Origin: Gracilaria domingensis
Taxonomy: Eukaryota > Rhodophyta > Florideophyceae > Gracilariales > Gracilariaceae
Assembly: GCA_022539475.1 (NCBI GenBank)
Contig: VCMS01000035.1
Location: 212,436-276,435 of the forward strand
DNA length: 64,000 nucleotides
Direction of reading: 5' to 3'
The notes below the pieces were generated by a model. That model did not search any database. It had not been told where the DNA came from and saw nothing but the letters and a program-made list of their open reading frames with translations. The number at the start of each line of letters is the position of its first letter. Position 1 is the first letter of the stretch. Below, piece after piece: positions 32,588 through 42,050 of the stretch. Both the position numbers and the translations under genes were made by a program.

Positions 32588-33002
32588 TGAGAAGTCTGGT
32601 CGATGGTTCAGGATGTGAACAGATCGATAGAACAGAAGAGGGGCGTCGAGGTACGCATTATTAGGGTAAGGATTTATATTCCGGCAAGTTTTGAATTTGG
32701 AATATTCGAAGCCTAGAGAGCATACCTTATCTCGTCACGGCACCTGGTTTCGTTACGGCCGAATGGTGTAGTCTGCATCTTGTTGTGTGCAGTTTGACCG
32801 TGGTCCGCTTTTGAATTGATAGGCAATGCAATTGACAAGTGGTTGTTTACTGTTTGCCGAGATATGTACTGTAAAGAATCTGGACCTTTTGAAATCCAAA
32901 CGCGGACGTTCACGGTGGTGATCGGACCTGGGCGCTGACCGCTGTTCTTACCAATCAAAACACGTTCACGTTCACGTTCTCGCCTGTTTGGACACCGCCT
33001 CT
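32588..33002. other. Left flank of the DIRS element, no gene
   Basis: No gene. At 32961-32976 CGTTCACGTTCACGTT is a tandem run of the half-site found in the palindromes at 12989 and at 54.5-54.7 kb. 32955-33000 is the reverse complement of part of the composite repeat at 12963-13002. Confidence 0.45.
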
Positions 33003-33145
33003 GGCATAGATAGCAAGGGCGGCGCAAAAGGCGCGCAACTCGCCGCGTACGCAACTAACTAGTAATTGTAGGCGGTGCTGCATATAAGCGCCGTCGGCTC
33101 GCGAGAGATCAACGGCCGCGGATCTCCCGCTGTGCCTTTCTCTTT
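33003..33145 (+). repeat. Left terminal repeat of the DIRS element
   Basis: Starts GGCATAGATAGCAAGG and contains GGCGCAAAAGGCGCGCAACT and GTAATTGTAGGCGGTGCTGC. It is about 95% identical to the right copy. Two hairpins CTCTTT..AAAGAG follow at about 33149-33186. Confidence 0.75.
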
Positions 33146-33963
33146 TCAAAGAGAGTCCCCGGAACCCTTTCTCTTTCCAAAGAGAGTCCCTGGAACTCCG
33201 GTGGTAGGCGGTTTGTTAGGCTAAAAGAAGTAGGCATGCCGAGAAGAATCTTTACAATATTAGTGCGTTTAGTGATAGCGACACTCAAGTTGCGACGCTA
33301 ATCGACAGTGCCAAACAATTGTCCGCCAAAGGAAGCCTCGAAGCCGCAGAAATCGAACCTGTCTAGATGACCACTTACGCCCAAGTGGCGCGCCGTTACA
33401 AAGATGACAAGGAGTTCGGTCCTACTAGGTATCCTTACAAACAAGGACCTAACGTTGACGCCTTCAATGGAGATTTCTTTGAACATCGAGACAGGCCCTT
33501 GCGCCGTCAAATAGAGAAGCACAGCAGTTTGCGGCCCGTTGCAAAATACGAAGCGAACTACATTAATGCAACGGGCTACTGGCTGGCATTCCACGAAGCA
33601 GCAGTTGACCTAAGCAAGAGTCGTTGGCCGCCAGCAAAGAAGAAGAGGCAAAACACTTCGATGTTTGGGCGCTGGTGTCGGTCAGGTACGCCTTACGTGT
33701 AGTTGGGTTACGCTGTGAGTTCTATAAACTGGCAGATAAAGATCCAACGCACGCTAAATTGGTTCTGCCTATTCTGGAAAGGAAAGGCAACGTATCCGCG
33801 GCGGATGATCTGCAAGATCCCATGGATAAACTGGAATGTCACAGGGCTCCCCAACTCATGAAAGCGGTGGCCACCCTAAGTGCAAGCAACGCAACGAAGC
33901 GTGCCGGGAAAAGGGGTGGCTCCGCTGGAGATCAGTAATCGGGGGTAGATCTACGCTCCGGCT

Positions 33964-36003
33964 TTGGCCATCAACACAGAGGAAAGCCGAAGCATGGCGC
34001 GACCTTGGTTGCTCGGACTTCTTATACCGGGCAATCAAGTACGGCGTATACGAGATTCCCGACCGCCCGTTCGTGGTAGGGCAGGGCCACGTGATGGGCA
34101 ACGTCCTCCAATTAGAAGCCGACAAAGCGTTTGCTTGGAAGGACTTGCAGGAAGGCTGCCAACTGGGGATCTACAGAGAAGTAAGCAGAGCGTATGCAGA
34201 AGAAAGGGTGAAAAGTGGGGCAATTCTATCCTCTTCATTCACGACATGGCAAGAAAGAGCAGAGGGGGAGAAGGGAAGGTTTATCGTGAACCTTTCCTTG
34301 CAGTCCAAACATTGGAACAAGGGTTCTTTTCGAATGGAATCTGTTGCGGAGTTTGGAATGTTACTGAATCGGAGAGACTACTTGATGTCTTTGGATATCG
34401 CGAAAGGCTACCGGCATTTGTGGCTTGCCCCGGCAATGAGAGATTGGTTCTCGTTTCATTACTATGGGCGTTATTTTCAGTGTGTCGCTCTTCCCTTCGG
34501 GTGGGGCCATTCGCCGCTATGGTTCACGCGACTGATGGTGCCCTTCGTTGCTGCGCTACGCAGCAAAGGGTACAGAGTACTGGCTTACTTGGACGATTTT
34601 TTAGTCGCTCCGACCCCCTTAGAAACGGTTGCCCTTCCTCACCATTGTGCTCGGGCCCGAAAGGCCCTATCCAAGCTCTTGAAATGTCTAGGACTAGGCA
34701 GAAACGAGAGCAAGGGATGTTGGGAAGGCTGGCAGGAAATCAGCCACCTTGGAGTAGTTATCAACACTCTGCAAATGAAGTTCTACGTCCAACCGCACAA
34801 ATTGTTAAGAGTGAAGCAACTGGCCAAGAAGATGCTAAGGCAGGTAATTCTTGGCAGGCGTTATATCGGCTTGAAAGCGCTTCAACATTTTTGCGGAGTC
34901 CGTGTTTCTCTTTCTTTGGCCATGCCGTGGGCCAAGTTTTACACCAGGTCCCTCTACTGGGATATGACCAAAGGGAGAAAGGACAATCAAGGAAGGAGAA
35001 GGCTGAGCCATCAGAGTATAAGGGATCTGCAGAGGTGGCGGCAGTTGACCACGCAGGAACTATCGGGGCGCCGCATCCTTCCGTTCCAGCCCGACTCCTG
35101 TATGCATGCCGATGCAGCAGATGTCGTCTTCGGGGGCACGCTCAATTTAGAGAGTCTGCAAGCAGGAGTGAACGGGCAGTGGAAGGCACAGGGAATTTGG
35201 AGTTGGAAAGATCGGGCGCAGTCTATTACGTATCGAGAGTTGAAAACGATACGGCTGCTTCTGAATGGGCCACTTGGAGAAAGGCTGGCTGCATAGGGCA
35301 AAAGACACGTGCTTTTGCGCGAGGACAACCAAGCAGTGGTCCTGATCGCAAACTTCTTTGTGTCGTCCAGCCACCTCTTAATGAAGGAACTTCGGCGTTT
35401 AAAAAGAGTGCTCGGTCACATGGGGATTCTAATTCACGCCGAATGGCTACCTTCTGTAGCAAACCGCTTAGCAGATGCACTATCGCGACGATTCCCCAGA
35501 GGAGACCTCCAGATCACCAGACAGCTACGGCATTCCGTGCTGGATGGTATGGAGGCTCCCCTGGACGTATTTCGATACAGGCCTCTCAGCGAGCATCCTG
35601 TATTCCGGCGTCGCCAAGCATACAGAGAGCTGGAGACAGAGTGGAAGAAGACAGACAATTTCAGAGTGTTGTGTCCCCCGATGGAGCTCATCACAGCAAC
35701 GCTGTTGAAGCTGCGCAGCTCCGAGGCATCGGCATACGTCATCATTCCGAGATGGACCCGAGAGCCGTGGTACCACCACGGCCTGCAGCTGGCGAACAAA
35801 GTGCACCAGCTGCCGCAGCCAGCACAGGAGGTCTGGAACGCACACCGCAAGCTGAATCTCATCTGGAAGGCAGTGATGTCGGAAATCAATATCTAGCCCG
35901 CTCCACGAAAAGGCTGTTATTAGCGACAACTGGGGCCGACAGAGCGAGGGGGGTGGCAGGCAGCACGTCAAGTGCGCAGCGCGCAGTTGCAGCTCGTTTG
36001 TGA
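33964..36003 (+). other. 679-codon frame overlapping RT-RNase H of the DIRS element
   Basis: A second plus-strand frame stays open through the whole RT-RNase H region in a different phase and overlaps the start of the recombinase frame by about 30 bases. Its product is Arg/Ser/Pro/Ala-rich with no known domain. DIRS-1 is known for extensively overlapping ORFs, so it may be used; it may also be a by-product of codon bias. Confidence 0.35.
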
Positions 36004-37052
36004 CTACGCGTGGAGCGATCGCACTACGCGTAGTCGCAACTCACAGTGGGAAACGTGGGTTAGGTTCTGCACAGAAGACGGCAGACCAATACTCCCTCTG
36101 ACGAAAGGACACTTTGTCGCTTACATTGGATGGTTGGCACTGAGGCGGGAAGCCGGAACTCAGCACGTGAGCTCAAGTTCAGTCCCACAGTACCTCAGTG
36201 CCGTCCGTCAGATGCAACTTTTGTTGACAGGCAATCTCGTTCCACCATACCCATTCCTTCGCCATGTCCTTCGGGCGTATGCCAACTGGGAAGACAAGAA
36301 CGTTCCCGATCAGCGCACTGCACGATGTGGTGTGCCTGCGGATGTAGTGCAAAAAATCTGGGCGCTAGTAATGGCAACCGATAATACACGGGTGCTGCGA
36401 GACGCTTCCGTGGTGGTGTTCAGCTATTGTCTCAACGGTCTGAGGGAAAGTTCGGTACTATCTCTTACCACAGACCGTGTCAGCGTTGAAAGGGACAAAG
36501 TCACGGCGCAGTTGTCGGTGGTTAAAGGGCGACAAGCGAGCCGAGAGCCGCTTGCTAGCTACAGACGGATCGGCACCCTAAGGTCGCCGGTGGACCTACT
36601 GCGAAGATGGAATAGTGCACGAGGCACTCACGCACGCTACTTTGCTCTCGTAGGCGAGAGCCAGGACGCACGCGCAGGTTCTTTGACGGAGGCTTTACAG
36701 CGCTGTCTTCAACTGCTACAGTTATCACCGCCTGCTGGAAGAAAGTATACATCCCATTCCCTGAGAATTGGGGCTCACACAGAACAAGTTCTATTGGGCA
36801 TACCTCTCGCTGTGCGCATGTCACGCTTTGGTTGGGGTCCGAACAGCGAGGCAATGGCTAATCTTTATTTTGACCGTGGAATCCGAACAACCGCCTCGTC
36901 GTTCTGGTTTTTCGGTGCTGGTGAAGGAACCGTTTTCAGAGACACTGGTGCTACCGTGTCTCCGTCGGTCGACGATGCAGTCTAAGCTATGGATATTTCG
37001 TGATATGTAGACGCCTTTATGCGCATGAAACGCTCAGGCATAGATAGCAAGG

Positions 37053-37999
37053 TGTAGTGCAAACCCGGGGACGGGTGAGACACTCAAGGCGTTCGAGTCC
37101 TTGCTCCCTAGGGGAGGTAGACTCAAGGAAAGAGCCCTCCGTGGACGTAAAATGGCGGGTGTAAGACCGCCCGTGCCTCGGGATATACCTCGGAGGTTGA
37201 CGGGGAACAGGCTAGGTAAAGATCCGGGAACGGCGACCACAGTGATGGGCCGCACCAGCGGGCAGTGGAAACCCTAGGCAAAAAGGGAAAAAGAAAGAAA
37301 AACTAGAGGAAACCCGCGGCGGGGCGTGCGGAAAGCGGCAACAGACCCGGCGGCGGGTGACGGAGATGTGTATTCAGCCCACGCGGCAAAGATCTCTATA
37401 CAGAGTTGGTAGTTCTACCACTTGTGGGTAAGCAGGTATCTGCACAATGTAAGGTGTCCGAAGACGGAAATAGCCCGAGGGCAATGGCCACAAATGATCG
37501 GAATTGCCTGAAAGATCCCGAGGGATGGAGCTAGAACGTACCGTACGCGGTGACTCTCCGGGAGGAGTGGTGCACTTCGCGCAGGCGAAAATAGTCCATA
37601 GCCGAACCTGGTTACCCTCTACTGAAGGTGGAGGTGGCCGAGATCACCTCTAATACCGTAACCGGTAAATTAGCTAAACTAAATTAAATATTCTGGTGCA
37701 CACTTGTGCAAAGACGCACACGTGGTGTACGTGCACAGCCGGCGTCAGCGGTCAGTAAATAATTCCACTATCGAAACAATTCCTCTGTGAATAGACCCAA
37801 ACCCGACCACGTGTACCCACGACCACTCAATACCACTTGCCACACCATGGCCAGTCCAGCGGACATTCCGACATCCAACCACCTCAAAATATCCCAGTTT
37901 TGGGCCAAGTTTCATACTTTCCTTCCCTAGGATTAAACCTGGGTGCACGAGTTATGAGTATCAACTTCACTGATACCGTGTTTCCGCGTTTGCTCTACA
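37053..37999 (+). repeat. Solo LTR of the Gypsy lineage inside the DIRS terminal repeat
   Basis: 947 bp, TGTAGTGCAA ... TTTGCTCTACA. Both ends match the LTRs of the two long Gypsy elements (TGTAG(A/T)GCAA and TTTGCACCACA). A perfect 5-bp target duplication CAAGG flanks it (37048-37052 and 38000-38004), and the uninterrupted site survives in the left DIRS repeat at 33014-33018. The interior is very rich in hairpins, for example CTCCC-TAG-GGGAG, CTCT-ATAC-AGAG, TGGTAG-TT-CTACCA, GCAG-GTAT-CTGC, ACCG-TACG-CGGT, TTCGC-GCAG-GCGAA and GAGGTG-8nt-CACCTC. Younger than the DIRS insertion it sits in. Confidence 0.8.
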
Positions 38000-38004
38000 C
38001 AAGG

Positions 38005-38126
38005 ACGGCGCAAAAGGCGCGCAACTCGCCGCGTACGCAACTAATTAGTAATTGTAGACGGTGCTGCATATAAGCGCCGTCGGCTCGCGTGAGATCAGCG
38101 GCCGCGGATCTCCCCCTGTGCCTCTT
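38005..38126 (+). repeat. Right terminal repeat of the DIRS element, distal part
   Basis: Continues the repeat begun at 37037-37052 after the solo LTR. Matches 33019-33145 with a few substitutions. Confidence 0.75.
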
Positions 38127-38176
38127 TCTTTCCCACCCTCCCGCCTTTCTTCGACGTGGCACCTCTCCCGTTGGGG

Positions 38177-38260
38177 TATATATAGCGCCGTGGCAACACG
38201 TCGGGAGTGGGCGGGTGGGATGGAGTGGGAGTGGCGGGGTGGGATGGTGGGCGGCCGCCA
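38177..38260 (+). promoter_or_regulatory. TATA box followed by G-tract (quadruplex-prone) sequence
   Basis: TATATATA at 38177-38184 is followed by GGGAGTGGGCGGGTGGG (38203-38219) and more GGG runs to about 38252. That meets the usual G-quadruplex pattern on the plus strand. No clear gene starts downstream, so it may be a DIRS-end promoter or a relic. Confidence 0.4.
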
Positions 38261-38409
38261 CGGCGCATTGTGTGCCGTTATTTCTTTGTTTGCCATTCTA
38301 ATTGGGCGTGACGTCGTGACGCTCCGTGAACGCGGCGGGGGACATGGTTTGAACCCAGTCACGAGTTTGGTCCGAGAAAATATGTGGAGAAACAACGGCT
38401 CATAGACGT

Positions 38410-40250
38410 AGATGAACGGCTCAAGGCCACTGTGGGCCTTGGAGGCCGGCGGATACTGGTATCCGCGTGCCTACGGACAAGTAAAACCAAGCTTTTCACA
38501 CAGTAAGAATTTTGTATTTCCATAAATACAGTCCACGTTTCTCTCTCACAATACATAGTATTCTGTTTTCTATTAGGATAGTACGCTCGTACACTATTAG
38601 CAAAAAAGTATGATACAGAAAATAATGGAGATAGTACAAAAAAGAGGCGTTTTGAAGGACAAAGAATATAGTTCATTTATAACATCTGGAGCAAGGTACA
38701 GTCTGTACTTGTGTCTGGGATCCAACGACGGTACCGGCTCATACACTTCTGGATCAGAGCTGCCAACTTTGTTAAGATCGCGCTGCGTGCGATCTTTGGC
38801 ATTGCGTTTACACATCTTACTTTCTTTGAAAATGGTTTCTTGGTTGGTCTATTATATTTTGTACTAAGTAGTTAGATTTAATAATGTAAAAGCAATTTGT
38901 TTCTTAAAGCATAACAGTTGTTGATATAATGCTAAATATCTGAAACTTGTGCACACGTTCTTCACTATGTTTATGAAAACCAGCCTTTCAGTAGATTTTG
39001 CATTTTTTATTTTCATTCAAATGGTAAGAATATTTTCTAGATAAGAAATATTATACGTTACTACATGCTCCTTTACAAAACTGTTGTCAACTTTCAGCGA
39101 AATAAGACAATTTTGTGTTTCAGTTGTGCAATAATTGTGAAATATAAAATTTTTGGTGAAAAATATGAAACCATTTAAGATTTTGGAAACATTATTACAT
39201 TTCAGAGGGAATGAAGGCATAACCAGCTTTCGTTTCCATGAATGCGAAACGATTTGCGCTGCCTTCGGAAACGGATGCGGAAACGTTTTGGCGTCAACGT
39301 GTGCAATGGCTATTGCACAAAACTTGATTGACCGTTTCCGTTTCACAAATTAGTAAAGTCTTATAACGCCCCTTAATGCTCGCTTATTAAGCATTGTAAC
39401 CCCAAGTAGTGAGATCTCTTGTGTGTCAACTTACATAAAGTGCGTACTCGGAAGGTGACAGCTCGTGACCAGTCACTACTAACACCGGCTATCAAATACC
39501 GTGCCTTTGGCTACTGAAACAAGGCCTCTAAAAAACATGTACGTACAACACGCACTCAAATTGAAAAACTCAACATCTCATTTGTAATTTAGTTAATCTT
39601 GCTTCGCTACAAAAATCTCAGACATAGTAGCAAGGGTTCATTACATTTTCTTGAGGGATCATTCCGTTGTACACAGAAGATTATTTGACATGTATATAGT
39701 TACTTATAGAGCAGGGTCTTTTTCATAATTAATCAATTTCATTCCTACTAGTTTGACATTTGACCCCAACTGCCTCTTTTTTCCTCCCATTGTACTCAAT
39801 CCTTCCATTTATTTCTCTTGAGCAACGTATCTCTTTCAAAACAAGCATATCCTTTAGCTACTTCAACATGTTTCATGCCAATTGAGCCAAGGTTGCCAAT
39901 CAACAATGAAGTTTTGTTCACCTGCACCAATATAAGACAACATTTTGACTTCTTAATATTCCTCCTTACTTTGTACAACAACTTTTAATTCCTAAGTAGT
40001 ACAAACACTATGTACAGAAGATCAACTTTCTGTGCGAAAATTGTCTGATCATCTTCGCAGAACTACGATTTTGCCTTTCAGCCATTGAAGGTAGTGTTTC
40101 TTGGCGTGAAACTTTTTGACGACAAACAGTCAGAATTTTTAACAGGAGGAACATTGAAAGAACTCTTGAAGTCAATTGATAGCTATTGTTTCAGAAACAA
40201 AATATAAACTTGCATGTATTAGTTCTGAGACATCAACAAATACTTAAAAC
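38410..40250. other. AT-rich stretch, no gene recognised
   Basis: Markedly richer in A and T than its neighbours, with only short random-looking frames on both strands. It could hold the missing 5' exons of the formyltransferase fragment that follows, but I see no coding evidence. No tRNA or rRNA recognised. Confidence 0.45.
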
Positions 40251-40259
40251 GTTACGTTC

Positions 40260-40648
40260 ATGTTGAATGGTATGGAATATATCGATGGAGAAGCGAGACT
40301 GAGCTCTACGGAGAATGCGGTTCTGATTCAGAATAAAGTGCGTGCCTTCGCTGGGTGGCCGGGAACGTGGGCTGATTTCATCTTAGGTGACGGTAATGAT
40401 GCCGAACCAATTCGACTAAAGATTGGCAAGACCGTCGTTCTTCGAAGAGAGGGCGGGGTCTGTATTGTGTAATACGTAACGTTGACTTTGATTCACAAGA
40501 AGAAAACTCAGTTATTGCTTTTGGTGAGGGCAGTCGTCTTGGACTGCTTGAGGTGCAACCGCCAGGGAAGAGAATGATGGAGGCAGCAGGTTTTGGGAAC
40601 GGTCTGAGAGGGCGTTCGTTGCAAAGAAAGCGGCTTCCGTACTGATCG
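40260..40648 (+). pseudogene. Methionyl-tRNA formyltransferase, C-terminal domain fragment
   Basis: Reads EYIDGEARLSSTENAVLIQN, then NKVRAFAGWPGTWADFIL, and after a frame change near 40472-40490 GSRLGLLEVQPPGKRMMEAA and GFGNGLRGRSL to a TGA at about 40648. This is the C-terminal tRNA-binding OB domain of the organellar enzyme that formylates Met-tRNA for plastid or mitochondrial initiation (compare the family's IRAxxPWPGT and QPPGKK segments). The N-terminal formyl-folate domain is not in the window. It is therefore a truncated, frameshifted copy, or a last exon with a sequencing error. GGAATAAATT at about 40675 could serve as a polyadenylation signal. It converges with SF1. Confidence 0.7.
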
Positions 40649-40894
40649 TGCAACAAGTTTTGTTCTTACTAACCGGAATAAATTCACTCAAGAATGTTCA
40701 ACCGTTTCACGCCATGGACAGACGTGTCATTGCCTCTTATAATCATACCCAAGTGTTCTGTGCTTCCGAGCCAGGGCATCGTGCGTATTAGAATTCAGTG
40801 TTGCAGTCTAACATAACATTAAATGGTACTAGCTAAGCGTTTATTTCGTAGTATACACACGTTCCATGAGTACAACGACTCTCGGGCGTTCCAC

Positions 40895-41217
40895 TCAGCT
40901 TGGAGCAGAGGGTGGCGAAGGCGGCACCATGTGAGGCGGTGGTGGCTGGATTTCCCCAGGCGGTTGTGGTGGTCGTCGTTCCATGTCGCTGGGTGACTGC
41001 GGCGGCGGCGGTGAGATTCCCATCGCAGGTAAAGAATGCTGCTGCACCGATGCAAAGGAGGTGAATATTGAGCGCCAGCATATACATACGATGTTCTGAT
41101 GTCGGCAAGCTTGTGGAGCAAATGAAGGCGGCACAACGTTTTGTTGGGGAATAGCGGCCGCAGGATTCCATCCCGGTGGTGGTGGGGCTGGTCTGGCGGC
41201 AAATGCACTCTCCATGA
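40895..41217 (-). pseudogene. SF1: SF1/BBP pseudogene, Pro-rich C-terminal part
   Basis: Downstream half of the SF1 pseudogene, separated from the KH part by an 8-kb Gypsy insertion. It reads ESAFAARPAPPPPGWNPAAA, later SPPPPQSPSDMERRPPQPPG and PPPPHMVPPSPPSAPS to a stop at 40895. SF1 proteins end in such proline-rich tails, which bind WW and SH3 domains. It is out of phase with the zinc-knuckle part by one base across the insertion site, so there is a frame change near the site besides the insertion. Confidence 0.65.
41213..41217. repeat. Target-site duplication CATGA (left) of the 8-kb Gypsy
   Basis: CATGA, identical to 49219-49223 directly after the 3' LTR. Confidence 0.85.
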
Positions 41218-42050
41218 TGTAGTGCAACGCATTCGCGGTATATACTAGCTTTCGCGGCTATGTCGATGGTACTTCAGTGCAGTGGAGGTAGAACACAGTT
41301 GCAGCGTATGGCACAGCATTGCTGGCTTGTTGTACACGTTTGGCACGGATGATCGCCAGTTGTCACAGCACTGCTGGTAATTTAGATATTTATTTAGATA
41401 GTTTCGCATCTATTGTAGGGAGCTTACTAAGGTATACAGTGGCTTGGACTTCGGCCTTCGCCGCCAATTAAACTCCCTAACAGGGGTTGAACCATCGTTC
41501 TTGGCTCTAAGCTGCACCGCCTTCGCATGTTCCCGCACCTCCTTGAGAGTAGACCGCGTCGTGCACGGTTAGTTTAACCACCCTGTCCAACAGGAGCATC
41601 ACCGACTTCGTCGTGGTTATTTCAGTTATTATTACACACTGTCGTGGATTCTCACCCCTGTATCGGGTTTCCGTCTTCGATTCTGGTCTCTCGTTGCTCG
41701 CCCACTATTTCCCTTTTCTTGGGTTGTTCCTTTTCCTTTTTCCACTTTCTTGGTTCTCTTCTGTCCCCTTTTCTCGGGTTTATTGCTAACTTTTCAGTGG
41801 TCTGTGAACTTCCGACTCATTGTCGTTGTCTTCACCACTTTCGTGGATTGGTTCACCTCATCAGAAGGATGCACACACGCTCACGTAGTTCTCCACCAGA
41901 CTTCTCGGCCATCTCACACCCTCACACGTATATCGCGAAGGTAGATACCGGTTTACGCCCGGCTCGTGCATCTACCCTTGAGTGGCTCTATTGCTGTTGC
42001 TACCCTACTGAGGGTAATGCTCCAAACACCTTCGTGTCTTTCTCCCGGTC
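41218..42050 (+). repeat. 5' LTR of the 8-kb Gypsy element
   Basis: Begins TGTAGTGCAACGC. It contains a long pyrimidine-rich U5 (about 41660-41810) and GGTTTACGCCCGGCTCGTG, a block shared with the LTR of the 11.8-kb element (ATTTACACCCGGCTCGTG). A primer-binding-like GGTCTCCCGA follows. Confidence 0.85.

Larger units (their letters stand above)
33003..38130 (+). mobile_element. DIRS-type retrotransposon with tyrosine recombinase
   Basis: Terminal direct repeats of about 143 bp: 33003-33145 on the left; 37037-37052 plus 38005-38126 on the right, split by a solo LTR. Both repeat copies contain CATATAAGCGCC, a likely promoter. Between them: a gag-like start (33367 on), reverse transcriptase (SLDIAKGYRHLWL, YLDDFLVAP at about 34590), RNase H (MHADAADVVFGG, AEWLPSVANRLADALSR) and a tyrosine recombinase (35972-36985; SHSLRIGAHTEQVLLG, FGWGPN, YFDRG). 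Replacing integrase by a tyrosine recombinase defines the DIRS/Ngaro/PAT group. All catalytic blocks are readable and the element has about three breaks. A few differences between its repeats suggest moderate age. Confidence 0.85.

Noticed and set aside
33964-36003. Main coding frame of the DIRS element
   Set aside because: The RT, RNase H and recombinase motifs are all in the other phase; this frame is kept only as a possible overlapping ORF.
37053-37700. Group I or group II self-splicing intron
   Set aside because: Strong hairpins and an AAAATAGTCC near 37588 recalled a group I core, but the pairing partners (a P7 GACTA-type strand, a clear P4) do not fit. The segment is fully explained as a solo LTR by its ends, target duplication and empty site.
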